From Cephalotrichum gorgonifer (taxonomy: Eukaryota > Ascomycota > Sordariomycetes > Microascales > Microascaceae): a stretch of 64,000 nucleotides of DNA. Positions 12,071 through 22,975 of the stretch are shown here, piece by piece. The position numbers and the translations under genes are program-made. The first letter of the stretch is position 1; each line of letters begins with the position of its first letter. The stretch covers positions 496,001 through 560,000 of the forward strand of contig ONZQ02000017.1 of assembly GCA_900312665.1 (NCBI GenBank). The letters run 5' to 3'. Below the pieces are notes generated by a model. The model was given only the letters and a program-made list of their open reading frames with translations. It searched no databases and was not told the DNA's origin.

Positions 12071-13152
12071 TCATCCCGAACTGTTTTGTCCTAATATATT
12101 AGAGATACTTTTTCTAAGTCTTGCGGCTAGTTTTAATTCGAGCCGCTCCGTTGCCAGCAGCCCCTGCTCGATTTCCCTCATCATGTCTGTTCCAGGAGGG
12201 AAGTCGTCTTCGAAGGTAGGTTCACCCTATCTCGCATGTTGGCTAGGACGGACTGTCTAAAATGCCACCGTAGGGGTTGATCAGAGACTCGGTGCGGATC
12301 GGTTGGGTTGCGGCACACCAGGTGGAGGAGACGGTCATCGAGGCTGTGAGTATCCAATCGGAAGACACCCATCTTTTACTCATCCTGCAGCCTTGTTAGC
12401 CAATCGCTTCACGGAAGAATTCACGACAAGAGAGGTGGGCATACGTCAGGGTTTGACCGAGGGGAAATACTGGTCGAAAAGCCTGTGAATATGCGCCCGA
12501 AGCATGACTCCATTCTGGACGGAGTTGATTTTGGAAACGTCCGTAGTGTTATCCATATCGTGTATCCATCGGCCATAACCCATTTCGTTCCATATTCCCT
12601 CTTTGCCAAGAGGAAATACGTGAGCTGCCTCGTATCGTATCTAAGACTTCGGCGCTAATAGGTTCGCAGAACCAGCAAAAACACAGCGCCCATCACGGGC
12701 CTGGACACCGCTACGAAACCGGTCTTCGCAGCCAGACACACTATGAGGTAAGATTCGGTGGATCCATATCTCGTTATTGAGTTGGATCTCGCCTAGTTGA
12801 TTAGCCTTCTCAACATTGACCCCTGGAGGCTGCAAAAAGGTGCGAACGTACTTGGGGAAGAAACCAAGTAGGCGCCCTTTTCTAGGGTAGACTCGTCGGG
12901 CTCAAGAATTCCCTCCGAGGTTCGGGAAGCCATGTGGATGGGAGCATTTCGCACGAGGATCACATCCAGTATGTCCAAGGCATTCCACCATGGGATGGAT
13001 CCATTTTGCACCAAGACCCTGGAAGTGTTCTTCGGGTTGGTGGAATGGTAAAATCGAAGGTTCCGAGAGTTGGAGCGATCCACAGTGTGACGGGGCGCAC
13101 CTGTGTTAGCCGCCCAGAGTGAAAGATCTAGTATTGAAAGTTGCGTTGGCAA
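12071..13152 (-). pseudogene. Decayed HNH endonuclease-domain gene
   Basis: Pieces of one fungal HNH-nuclease protein occur in order on the minus strand but in shifting frames. They are an N-terminal part (13152-12840); a segment ending in RSGVQARDGRCVFAGSA; the HNH core with AAHVFPLGKEGIWNE and KINSVQNGVMLRAHIHRLFD; a C-terminal segment with PHRVSDQPLRWHFRQSVLANM; and a tail with EDDFPPGTDMM. Joining them needs at least four frame changes (near 12855, 12645, 12455 and 12225), and stops follow several pieces. A 22-base GT...CAG stretch at the first break is too short to be an intron. The gene is therefore inactive. The intact family is a common fungal protein with an N-terminal domain of unknown role and a C-terminal HNH domain. 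Confidence 0.8.
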
Positions 13153-13888
13153 TCAATCCGGGGCTCCGCATGATTAAGCAACATAGACAACAGCCACGAT
13201 CGCAGACCGTGACACATGAAGCATGGGTGATCGACAGAGGTCGGCAAAGCTGGACGAGGCTAATTCGAGTAATCGCATGGGGGTCGAAGGTAAATTCCTC
13301 AGTGGAGTGAGAAGAGAATGTATTTACGATGGAACGGGAGACTCCGGATACTTAGATGGAAAGGGCATATCGAGTGAAGAGTTGCGGACTGGGTTTTTAG
13401 GAGAATTGGCTGAGGATGCTAGAGAGAGAAGGTGGCCATGGGACTCACCCCCAAGGCCGCCCGGCGTGGGAAGGCGCGCTGAGATGCATTCAGTAGTACC
13501 GACTAACTACTACGTATATAAATTCAACCCGATGGTGGTGCCTGCCTGAATGGGTCCACTGGCAGAAGATTACCTAATCACCACCTCCCATCCGGGCAGG
13601 AGAGAGCCGTGCTAATTGTCTGAGCACTGTGCCACTCATCTTATCTTATCGCAGCCACGGGACAGCCATCAACCCCACAATTTCACGATATTTTTCAAGA
13701 ACCCCTCCAAAGGTGTTTGTTGGCCATCATCAATCTCACACCAGGCGTCGCGACCCAACCCTCAGCGCCCAGCACAAACCCAGCTATTTAGTCTTCGTCT
13801 CCGTGTACGGAAAATAGCCACTTTTCTCCCGGATCCGAATTTCCCGCTTTCGACCCGCCTGGGATCTTGATCTTCCGGCCAAACCACG
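13153..13888. other. Intergenic, NOB1 upstream region
   Basis: No gene seen. The CT-rich 200 bases before 13889 are probably the NOB1 leader. Confidence 0.5.
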
Positions 13889-15367
13889 ATGTCGACCCCG
13901 CCCAAGGGTTACGCTGCGGCAGCCTCCGCTGGCGCTGCTGCCCCCGCGCCCGATACAAACGCACCGGCTTCGGCTTCAAACACAGACGGCAAGACGGTAC
14001 AATGCCTTGTCCTTGATACCGGCGCCCTGATCAAGAACGAGCCCTCCGTCAGCACTCTTATCGGCCAGGCACACGAGCTCTACACTATCCCCGCTGTCCT
14101 CACAGAAATTCGGGACGCGGAGACACGGAGGCGTGTGGATACTACCCTGCGGCCGTTCCTGACCATCAGGTCTCCCAAGCCCGAGAGCATCAGGTTCATA
14201 ACTGGGTTCGCGAGGAGGACGGGTGACCTCGAGGTTCTGAGCGCTCCGGATATCCATTTGCTGGCTCTCACGTACGAGCTGGAGTGCGAGAGGAACGGGG
14301 GTGATGGGCGGTTGAGGAATACTCCCGGGCAGAAGCACCTGAATGGGGAGCAGCCTACTGAGGGGCAGTCGTCGGAGGCCAGCGCCTCTAATCACAAGGA
14401 GGAGTCGGTGCCTTCCCCCGAGGCGGCGCCCGAGGCAACCAAGGAGGCCACGTCGGGATCGCAGGAGGAGGATGGCACTGTGTCCCAACCGCCACCTGCC
14501 AACGAAGATGCCGCTGACGAAGGGGGCTGGGAGGTTGTGGGTAAACTCACTCTGAAAGATTCTGCCACTAAATCTCTACCCGTCACTACTGCCACGCCTG
14601 CGGCCGAGGTCAGTACCGTCGATGACGCGCCTGCTGAGGCTCAACAAGACGAAGTCCAGGAGGTCACCGAAGTAGACGAAGACGAGGTGGACGACGATGA
14701 CCAGGACGGCGACAGCGACGACAGCGACGGATGGATCACGCCGTCTAACCTGAAGAAGCACGTTGCTGCTGACCAGACCACATCCGGCGCCACGCAATCC
14801 GGCCCGGAGTTCCTCCAAGCCGCCCTCCTCACGACCGATTACGCCATGCAGAATGTGGCCCTCAGGATAAACCTCAACCTCCTATCCACGTCCCTCTTCC
14901 GCATCACCCGCCTCCGCACCTACTGCCTCCGGTGCCACGGCTGCTTCGCCATCACCAAGGACATGACGAAGCAGTTCTGCCACAAGTGCGGCCAGCCGAC
15001 CCTCATCCGCACGAGCTGCTCCGTGGACGAGAACGGCGTCTTCCAGGTGTACCTGAAGAAGAACTTCCAGTTCATCAAGCGGGGGAACGTCTACAGCATT
15101 CCCAAGCCGATCCACGGTACGGCCAGCGGGAAGGTGGCGAAGCTGCAGGGCGGCGGGCACAACGCGTGGGGAAACAGCCTCGTGCTCGCCGAGGACCAGA
15201 AGGAGTACACTCGGGCCAAGACGGAGAGGCAGAGGGCGAGGCAGAGAGATCTGATGGACGAGGACTACCTGCCGAATATCCTCACCGGAGAGAGGAAGGG
15301 CGGCGTGGGCGAGAGGCCCCGCGTCGGTGCCGGGAGGGGGGTGAACTCGCGGAAGAGGCGGACTTGA
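13889..15367 (+). CDS. NOB1: NOB1, 20S pre-rRNA D-site endonuclease
   Basis: Single exon, 492 residues. The PIN nuclease domain occupies about 30-135: LVLDTGALIKN supplies the first catalytic Asp, TEIRDAETRRR the acidic/basic helix, and SAPDIHLLALTYELE the last acidic site. A long acidic, Ser/Glu/Asp-rich linker (about 140-300) has a run of Asp/Glu near 250-285. The zinc ribbon is at about 340-375 (C-L-R-C-H-G-C then C-H-K-C-G-Q), followed by the conserved NOB1 C-terminal region with GGHNAWGNSLVLAEDQKEY. NOB1 cleaves 20S pre-rRNA to mature 18S in cytoplasmic pre-40S particles. The order PIN, linker, zinc ribbon and C-terminal block is diagnostic. It is convergent with NOP10, another ribosome-biogenesis gene. 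Confidence 0.97.
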   Translation: MSTPPKGYAAAASAGAAAPAPDTNAPASASNTDGKTVQCLVLDTGALIKNEPSVSTLIGQAHELYTIPAVLTEIRDAETRRRVDTTLRPFLTIRSPKPESIRFITGFARRTGDLEVLSAPDIHLLALTYELECERNGGDGRLRNTPGQKHLNGEQPTEGQSSEASASNHKEESVPSPEAAPEATKEATSGSQEEDGTVSQPPPANEDAADEGGWEVVGKLTLKDSATKSLPVTTATPAAEVSTVDDAPAEAQQDEVQEVTEVDEDEVDDDDQDGDSDDSDGWITPSNLKKHVAADQTTSGATQSGPEFLQAALLTTDYAMQNVALRINLNLLSTSLFRITRLRTYCLRCHGCFAITKDMTKQFCHKCGQPTLIRTSCSVDENGVFQVYLKKNFQFIKRGNVYSIPKPIHGTASGKVAKLQGGGHNAWGNSLVLAEDQKEYTRAKTERQRARQRDLMDEDYLPNILTGERKGGVGERPRVGAGRGVNSRKRRT

Positions 15368-15784
15368 AGATGAGGTTAGAGGCTGGAGAGGGTTATGGGT
15401 AGACAACACTCGGGAAAGGAGAGGGCATCTGGAAAGGCGTTCGTTGGGACCGGAAAAAAAAGTGGTTTCTTCTCAAATAGACGTATGAGCACTTCAATTC
15501 GATATTGAAAAATCTAGCACGCGAGCAAGTGTTTGTTTCCCTTCCCCAACGCCCAAAGTAACGCCAAACCCGTAGCTCTGGGATGTGGCAAACCCCTCCC
15601 CCCCTTTCGATCGACAGGTCGGAAGAATGCCGAGGCGAGTGACAACAACCTTCAGCAACAACCTTCAGCAGCCTCATCGCCTCATCATCCCATTTTCACA
15701 TCATGAACCAATTCCCACCCCTTTGTCCTCCACCTTCCCCGCGATATCCGAACCCAGCATCGGCCATCCAAACCCTTCTTATCC
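15368..15784. other. 3' intergenic region between NOB1 and NOP10
   Basis: Convergent 3' flanks. No additional coding sequence is recognised; a short imperfect direct duplication (acaaccttcagcaacaaccttcagca) lies at about 15644-15670. Confidence 0.5.
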
Positions 15785-16082
15785 TTACAACTCGCTCGAA
15801 TGCTTGTTCTCTGTAGCGGAAGTTAGCACCCAGATCCCATACCTCCCATCTTACTTTTGCACCCCCAACACCCCAAGGGAGGGAGGGAAACGAAGAAGGA
15901 AACCTACTGTCCTGCGAGAGAAGAAGACCGAACCTCCTCTTCAGAGTAACCCTCTGCCTTGACCACTTGTCGTCGGGCGAGAAGCGCGCGGGGTGCGCGG
16001 ACTTGGTGACCTGACCATCGACGACCTTCTTGAGGGTGTAGAGACGCTTGCCGTCCGGGCCGAGGGTGTACATGAGATGCAT
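15785..16082 (-). CDS. NOP10: NOP10, H/ACA snoRNP subunit 3
   Basis: Two exons, 15908-16082 and 15785-15810, give 66 residues, matching the roughly 64-residue family. The start MHLMYTLGPDGKRLYTLKK and the block SAHPARFSPDDKWSRQRVT are almost invariant in eukaryotic Nop10, and KRRFGLLL ends the core. The last intron (15811-15907) has the branch-like GCTAAC close to its ACAG acceptor; splicing ends the protein in KNKHSSEL. Nop10 binds Cbf5 and Nhp2 in box H/ACA particles that pseudouridylate rRNA in the nucleolus. The DNA upstream of 16082 is open for a while but is leader sequence. Confidence 0.95.
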
Positions 16083-16869
16083 CTTGGGCGTTCGGGGGCG
16101 GTTGCTTTCTTTTTCGGGTAGGGTCGGTCGGAGAGTTCGTTTTTGCTTGTGGGATAGGACGGAGCTTCGTGGTGGTCGTCGTTGATTAATGTGGACGAAG
16201 ACGTTGTCGCGAGAAGCAAGAAAAATTCTGCCAATAGACAGGGTCGATGTTTTTTTTTGTCCCCCACCAATTTCTGCAAGGTAAAATTGGCGGGTTTCTG
16301 CACCTGGGTCCAGTTGGCAGTATTATCTGATAGCACCATATTCTGCCACCGCCTTTATCTCATTGGCCCATAAAATTCCGAGTACTGGGTAATTTTCTGG
16401 TTTGCCCAGAGCTTCATGAGTGATCGCCTTTGGTCCTGCGAACAAGCTTGAATTCGTATCTCGTGAAATTTATATTGTTGTGGCCTTCCTGATTAAATGC
16501 TCCATGGGGCAATGGTAAGAATTCATCCCCGCCCTAAGCTAATAAAACTGCTTCACTTTGCAACCCTTACCTATCTAATCGACGTTCTCCCAGCCGGATC
16601 ATACTGGTTAGCTCTGCTAACAAGCCGCCGTGAAGATGGGGAAGCTGTAAGTGGGATTTTGACCCTAATAATCTGACAGTCAATAGAGGTAGCGATAAGG
16701 AGTCAGCCCTCAGCATCACCTAAAGGACTCCAGTAATAGCTGGATATAACAGAACAGAATTCTGTCCATGGTGGAAATTTATTCAGCGATGGGGCTAGCA
16801 AACCCCATGCCTCGGCGACTCATATGAGGAATCCCACGGCGGCAGTTGAGAGTTCGAAAACCCCAACTT
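16083..16869. other. Intergenic
   Basis: Leader and promoter of NOP10, then unassigned DNA. No gene seen. Confidence 0.5.
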
Positions 16870-18212
16870 CTATATATCAGCGAAAGCTCCTCCCGGAAGG
16901 AATGCTTGAACAGCACCATTGTCTTCATGATACAATCGTAGATACAAACGAATAGAAGGGCATTCCACTCTGGCCCTAAGCTCGATCCACCAGATACTGC
17001 GGCTTGCTTTGCGATAGAATAAATAGAGCAGCAAAAGCGCCACAGGGTCCCTTTCCCGGAGCAAGTCTTTGAAGGAGCCGTGGATAGTCTGCGTGAAGAC
17101 CTGGACCTGACCTGTTCTGACCTCGCTATCCGGGAGGTCCAGGATCCGAGATACCGCGTGGGCGGAATGAAAATACGGATTGGTTTCCGCCGTCGACGAG
17201 GCCTTGAGGTTACACGCCGCGGCCAGGAGCACCGGCATGCTGTCTATGCCACCCTCTGGCAAGGGCAAGCTCATATCAGCAAAGGTCCCCGCCATGACGC
17301 TGAAGATGCTGTCCGGTCGAAGCGGGTTGACCATATGCCACAGGGCCATTTTGCCGCTGCTCATTCGCAGCCACTCCAAGTCGGAGGATCCGGAAGACTT
17401 CATAGGCCATGCTTGCTCGGGCCTGCATGCTTCAGGTGACGAGAAGGTTAATATGACTAGAGCTGCTGCAGTACCCCAGATTGGATCCCTATCTCTCGCC
17501 TCGATTGGTTCTTTCAGCCGCTGGTTGAAGAGTATGGTGCTCTGAGACCAGTGATAGCACTCTTCGAGAGTGCGACGACAGTCTAAGGAGCCATTTAGGT
17601 GGCGGTCATATGTAAGCGCCACAGCTAAAGAAGCATGCATTAAGAAAGGGTACTGTAAGCCATATGAGTTAACCGAGCTGAATCTCACAATGAATAATCC
17701 CTGTTTTTGTCTTAGCTTAACAAAAAAACTTACAGCGAAAGCAAGCTTCAGGAGCTTGCGATTGACTTGTGCCATATTAGGGTCATTGGGGGTGGTTAGG
17801 CTTCGTCCAAGATACCGGGTTATGAAATCTTGACACCTTGAGTTCAACTGATAGGATGTCGACGCGTCAGACGCCCAGATAGCACTTGTGATCGGAGGCC
17901 GAAACTCTGCCCTCCCTCGCGTCACCGCCAATGGCTGCCCCGAGTCAGCGGCGATGGGCTGGAGGTCGGGGATACTAGACACGAAGTTGCATAACACCCC
18001 GAATGAGGCGCATCTCTTGCACTGCGGTTTGCTTTCATCGCACTATTCGAGGCAAGAAAAAATCCTGTCAGCCAAGAAGGCACCACGCTATTGACAAAGC
18101 TGAGAGTGGCCACGCTCACCTTGAGTTTTCGAAGCTTGCAGTTTCGGCAGCCAAACCTCGACCTCCGCAGAGTCCTACCCTGCCGCACCTCTTTTGGACG
18201 AGTCGAATTCAT
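16870..18212 (-). CDS. Zn2Cys6 transcription factor
   Basis: Three exons on the minus strand: 18120-18212, 17734-18042 and 16870-17652, giving 394 residues. The start at 18212 is the first ATG in frame; the upstream extension would need GTG. The binuclear zinc cluster is at about 22-49: C-R-N-C-K-L-R-K-L-K then C-D-E-S-K-P-Q-C, C and C, with the six cysteines correctly spaced. The first intron splits the cluster after K-L-K. The second intron (17653-17733) is 81 bp, in frame and free of stops; its removal restores the Y-P-F-L-M-H-A block usual in this family. The C-terminal half is the weakly conserved fungal-specific regulatory region. It is divergent from the MDR enzyme gene at 18719 and shares a 506-bp promoter, so local regulation of that gene is a reasonable guess. 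Confidence 0.9.
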
Positions 18213-18718
18213 GTCTGGATTGTTACTCAATGCCTTGCGCAGCTTTGTTGCGAGTAATTTCTCCCAGTTTCTCCGCACTTCAACTCTGGAAGGATCCGGA
18301 ATAGGTGGAAGGAGTCGCAGTTCTCGCCCGACGACGCTATGGGCGACGTTTCCCAGGGCCGCATGTGCCCATGAGCTAAGCCCTGTTCGGGTATTCTCCC
18401 TTCCACGCTAGCCGCTGCTCGGGTGCAGAGGGTTCTGATTGGCCGCGATATATGTCGTTAAGCAGCTTACACTTGATAATCAAGGCAAGATCGAGTTGGG
18501 CGGAGGCATTGCTGCACCAAAAATAAATAACTTGGAAGAAGAACTAAGTATATAAGAAGAGGGACATTCCTCGACATCCTCCAAGAATCTCCCCTCCCAA
18601 TTGTATCCGAAGCATGACACTTCGGATTTGAAGACCAGACTTGATCCACCTGCCGTTCCTCGCTGTGAAAGCCTCTGCCACCATTACACAAGCGTCATTT
18701 ATACTAAAGTAGTTTAGA
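18213..18718. promoter_or_regulatory. Bidirectional promoter between regulator and MDR gene
   Basis: A divergent intergenic region of about 500 bp. A TATA-like tatataag lies at about 18549, roughly 165 bases upstream of the MDR start codon, and an ATTGG (inverted CCAAT) box lies near 18437. I did not identify a clear CGG-spacer-CCG operator. Confidence 0.45.
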
Positions 18719-19891
18719 ATGGCCACCCACCTCGCCGCCGTTTCCCTCGCAAAAGGCGAACCCTTCCAGCTCCAGACCCGCTCCACGCCGACACCAGGCC
18801 CGGGCGAGCTCCTCATCGAGGTCAAGTCCGTGGCCCTCAACCCGGCAGACACGCGCATGCGTGGTGAAGGCCTATTTATACTCACCTACCCCACGGTCAT
18901 CGGCTTCGATATCTCGGGGCTAGTCCTCGCGGTCGGCGACAACGTCCCCACCAATGCTACTGATGGAAGTCCGGGCCCCTTCTTCCGACCGGGGGTCACC
19001 CGCGTCGCCGCCTACGCCGCCTCATTCTGGAGGTCATGCGACCCCGACTACGGCGCCTTTCAGGAGCGGTGTCTCGTTCCCTGGCAGCACGCTGTGCCTC
19101 TTCCGGACGAGGGAATTTCGTGGAACGAAGCGGCGACCTTGCCCGTCGCCGTCGAGGTACCCCTCAACGCGTGGGATGTGATGGGGATCTTGCAGGCCGG
19201 AGAAGCCGCTACTTCTTCTTCCGTCTCCGCTGCACTACCCGGCGCCGATACCAGCGGGGGAACACAGGAGAACAAGAACCACAAGAGGGAGGCCCTGTTG
19301 ATATGGGGTGCGTCCTCTAGCGTGGGCACGATAGGCGTGCAGAGCGCCCGAGTGCTGGTGCAAGATCGAGAGTCTCCTTTTGCGGCCGTGTACGCCACGG
19401 CCGGCGCGGCGAACGGGGAGTACGTACGCTCCCTAGGTGCCGATCGCGTCTTCGACTACAAAGAGCCGCAGGTCGTGGATGTGATTGTTTCGGCGGCTAG
19501 AGAGGATGGCCTAGTCATCCGGCACTGCTTTCTTGCCACCGGACAGCTGTCTGTGTGCCAGACCGTGCTCAAGGCTTTTGTGGGGGATAATCAAGGGGAG
19601 GAGAAGAAGAAGGCAAAGATCGGGTCGGCACCGATTGTTCCTCCGGATGCGGAGGTGGTGGACGGGGTGGAGACCATCTTTGTGTTCCCGTCAATGGACG
19701 AAAAGGAGAGGTTGGACCAATTCCGATATTGGTTGGGGACGTGGCTAAGGGAGAACCTGGCTAACGGGACCATCCGACCGAGTCCGGAGCCGAGGATCGT
19801 GGGGAAGGGTTTGGGGGCTATTAATGTTGGGCTGGATGTGCTACTCCAGGGTGTGAGTTGTGCGAAGTTGGTCGTCGAGGTTGCGGAGTGA
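18719..19891 (+). CDS. MDR-superfamily oxidoreductase (quinone/enoyl reductase-like)
   Basis: Single exon, 390 residues. The N-terminal GroES-like part has PTPGPGELLIEVKSVALNP and TVIGFDISGLVLAVGDNV. The NAD(P)-binding Rossmann motif is LLIWGASSSVGTIGVQSAR at about 198-216, followed by GADRVFDYKEPQVVDVI. The structural-zinc cysteine cluster and catalytic-zinc ligands of classical alcohol dehydrogenases are not seen, so it belongs with zinc-free quinone reductases, trans-acting enoyl reductases and ToxD-like proteins. Similar genes are found both in secondary-metabolite clusters and as stand-alone detoxification enzymes; no PKS lies here. It is divergent from the Zn2Cys6 regulator. Confidence 0.9.
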   Translation: MATHLAAVSLAKGEPFQLQTRSTPTPGPGELLIEVKSVALNPADTRMRGEGLFILTYPTVIGFDISGLVLAVGDNVPTNATDGSPGPFFRPGVTRVAAYAASFWRSCDPDYGAFQERCLVPWQHAVPLPDEGISWNEAATLPVAVEVPLNAWDVMGILQAGEAATSSSVSAALPGADTSGGTQENKNHKREALLIWGASSSVGTIGVQSARVLVQDRESPFAAVYATAGAANGEYVRSLGADRVFDYKEPQVVDVIVSAAREDGLVIRHCFLATGQLSVCQTVLKAFVGDNQGEEKKKAKIGSAPIVPPDAEVVDGVETIFVFPSMDEKERLDQFRYWLGTWLRENLANGTIRPSPEPRIVGKGLGAINVGLDVLLQGVSCAKLVVEVAE

Positions 19892-19928
19892 GAGATTCTG
19901 GGAAGCATGTCTTCATTGATAGGACCTC

Positions 19929-20090
19929 TTAGGATATGAGCTGCTTAAATGAGGTTAGAAATTCGAATTCGGTGGCAATTTTGGCGAGAGAATCGAGCGC
20001 GTTGGATATGTCCTCAGCTGCTCTGAGAGAAAGCCCATTGAAAGTTCCAACATCAGGAATTGGCTGGGCAAGAGCATACAAAGCACCTCG
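19929..20090 (-). pseudogene. Possible orphan coding fragment, unrecognised
   Basis: A stretch on the minus strand ending at the TAA at 19929-19931 encodes about 50 residues of clearly protein-like sequence (ALYALAQPIPDVGTFNGLSL, then AAEDISNALDSLAKIATEF). There is no start codon or obvious upstream exon; the DNA upstream is AT-rich. It could be the 3' end of a decayed gene, or a terminal exon whose upstream part I cannot see. Confidence 0.25.
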
Positions 20091-20234
20091 TATAGTGCTT
20101 CTACGCCAGCAGATCTCGAATGTCCCTCTATGCTAACGCTTATATTCACTATGATTCTTGAGTTCTTAGTTTAAAGTATACAAATCCTGAAATCCCAAAC
20201 CTAAAGAGATACTTGGAATAGTATATACATGTAC

Positions 20235-20250
20235 ATATATATATATATAT
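20235..20250. repeat. AT dinucleotide tract
   Basis: A short simple AT repeat within AT-rich DNA downstream of the Helo-like gene. Confidence 0.8.
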
Positions 20251-20517
20251 TTTAGCGATATAGAACCTTGTGAGATGACATCTAGACTAGGATGTGTGGA
20301 GAGAGGGGAGTAAGTAGCACTCTACGTATCCTAAAAACATACACTGATATATTGCAAGAGTTTAACACGCTTATAAGCAAATGGCGAAATGTGCCCACAA
20401 GATTTATTGTAATGGTCTTTATCTTAACAGGCCTTATTCGGTTCAATGCCGCCTCTGCATACCAACAAGCCCATTCAGACCAGCTTCCCAATAATTCCTT
20501 CATCAAACATTCTTCCC

Positions 20518-21842
20518 CTATCTATCCACTGACCGTTTCCTCACCTCATTAGGGGCAGGCTTACGTCGTGTCACCGTATCCCTCAGCTCCGCATCGTTGC
20601 TCGCCTGACGTGAAAGGCCACTATTACCGGTCCGGTGGGGCTCGAGGGTCGTTTCTGAAGTGGCAACGTCCACACTAGCATTTAAAGCCCCGAAACGGCT
20701 GTTATATCGGTCTGTAGAGAGCTGCCGAAGAGCGTCTTCCGACATTGATCCTATCAGCTGAGCAGAATTGTCCTTGGACGTCGCCTTCTTGACGTCGAAG
20801 AGGTCCGCCCAAGTCGTGACCACAACCTGATCGCTGCTGCCATCGGCAATCACTTCACCAACGGTGTGTATTTTTCGACGGGAGACTTCCTTTGCGGCCA
20901 CTTTGCATACTTCCAAACACTTCCTGTAATTGTCGATTTCTCCCTGCAAACGCGCCTTCTCATCGTCGCCTCTACTAGTCTCATCTAGTGCCGCAGACTC
21001 CAGGCGTGCCCGGAGATGGCCGATCACCTCGGCGCACTTGTCTCGTTGCTCGTCCAGCATCTCAATCGTGAGCCTTTGTGCCTCAAATGGGGGGCGACCA
21101 TCTGTATCATTCTCGGAGGTTGTCTCAGATTGCAAAGACGGTTCTCGGGCTGTCAAAGTTTCAATGTAGGACATCGCATCTTCACAAATGCGAAGACATT
21201 GCTGGGTCACCGCCCACTCGTCGTTCAGGTCTATGTTTGGATTCGAGGTAGTTTGGGATTCTGTCGGAGATAGCTCCCGTTTCTCACTCATACGTTGTAG
21301 GAGGACTGTGAGGCTGTACGCGGTGTCTTGAATCAGGTCATTATATTTCTCAAGCACCTGCTGGGAAAGCTTAGACGTTTGCCTATAAGTAAAAGTAAAA
21401 GTTAGCAAAGCCTCGCCTCAAAAGGAGGTACAACTGACATGGTGATGGTACCCAGTGCGACTGAGATCGTTGATTTGTATCCTGCAAGGGTGTCCATGAA
21501 TTCGTTGATATTGCCTCTCTTGAACTCCATCCTCGTCCAGTCTCGTAATCCTGTTTTAGATTTCCCACTGAACTCCTTCATAGAATTCTCAAATTCGCGG
21601 CATAATTGACTGCACCGGCCAACAGGACCTTCCAGAATGGCCAAAGTTGACCCCGCTGACTCGCACGCTTCTTCCAGCTTGGTCAAGATGCTGATGAGGT
21701 CCTTGAGCTCGTCGTCTAGCCTGCGCAGAGTCTTATCGCGATCTTTGAAACGTTTGACAGTCTCAGTAAGAGACCTTGCCGACTGGACGGCAGTGATAAC
21801 GACAGTCAATACCGAGGCTGAAATGCTCAAAGGATCAGCCAT
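20518..21842 (-). CDS. Protein with fungal NLR-type (Helo-like) N-terminal domain, no NACHT
   Basis: Two exons, 21439-21842 and 20518-21382, give 422 residues. The first 110-130 residues (MADPLSISASVLTVVITAVQ, then a long helical region with DKTLRRLDDELKDL) match the fungal N-terminal domain found in front of many NACHT proteins, also named after azaphilone cluster protein L. The donor is GTCAGT and the acceptor TTATAG, with a GCTAAC branch. The rest is helical and charged, with coiled-coil character around 240-300, and a disordered Ser/Thr/Arg-rich tail. There is no P-loop, ankyrin or WD repeat. In NLRs this domain acts as a membrane-targeting or cell-death module. A stand-alone protein could be a partner or executor of an NLR; that is inference. 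Confidence 0.82.
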
Positions 21843-22975
21843 TGTGAACGGGGAAGGGGTGTATTTCGCGATATGTCAGATCGAACTTCAGACGAGAAAG
21901 TCTGCGGGGATCAAGCTCCTCTTATGAATTACCACCATTACCCCTCCTTAAGGACGAGACAAGGTCTCATTGGCTGCGCAGGCGCCCTGACGCACAGTGA
22001 CGGCCTGCGGCCGGTCCTTTTGGTACCATTGGGCCTCAACGTACATGCTGCCCTATTAGTACGCGAAAGCAAAATGCAATGCATTGGTGGCCTGTAGCAG
22101 CGCGAGTTCTAAAATTATCCGCAAGCGCCCTCTTCAAGTTCAGAGTAACCTCTAAAGGCGGCCCCACAGCACAAGTGGCGGCTGGGAGGTTGCGACCTGC
22201 GTTTCTACCCTCAGCCCAGGTTGACCCTGCTGCGATACCGCCGAAGTTCTAAGGCGACGTCGGTATCTGTCATTCAGATTGGATACATTATGTTCCCTTT
22301 GCACTGGTAAAGACGCCATCATGAACATCTCAATTTAGTTGCACAGATACCTCTGCCGTCCTTGGTGACATATGAATCGAAGCCTCTAAAATGTTACAAT
22401 CAGAGTCAAGAGAAGATCCGTTGAATACTGAGTGATCAGAAATCAACTAGGCCAGAAGCATAGAAGGTTCCCATGTCTGGTATTGTTAGGTGCAAGGATA
22501 TGAATTCTGGAATGCAATTGTATCATAGAGCAGTGCTTGCTTCGTCTTGGTGGGGTACGTACACCGAGAACACGTGATACCATACCCGAGAGCTTGGATG
22601 CCTGACCTGGACTTGTCACCCCAATCCAGGGGCCCAACATTAATGGACCCCTGTGCCATCGGAAGTGGGTCCACTTAAGCCTCCAAAAGGGGTAAGTGGT
22701 GAGTGAATAGTCAGCTTGGCTCAGCTTCACGAAAACCGCCGCGCGAGGACAAACAACTCCACCCCTTATCTCTACGTGCTTTCCCTCCCCCCGTCCGAGA
22801 ATCGACATCTTCCTCCTCTCCACCCTGTGCTTGCATCTGTGGGCCCCGAAAGCAACACCACCAAGTCTCGACCTCACGAACCTTTTCCCGAGACCCACAG
22901 AGGCTGTAGCACTGCCCAGCACAGGGAGAAAGAGAAATCCAGCAACATCGTCCTCCCGAGCCTTCCGGAAAAAAA
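21843..22975. other. Intergenic
   Basis: Divergent promoters of the Helo-like gene and the CRAL-TRIO gene. No coding sequence recognised. Confidence 0.5.

Noticed and set aside
12845..12866. 22-base GT...CAG intron in the HNH gene
   Set aside because: Far below the minimum intron size; treated as a frameshift in a pseudogene.
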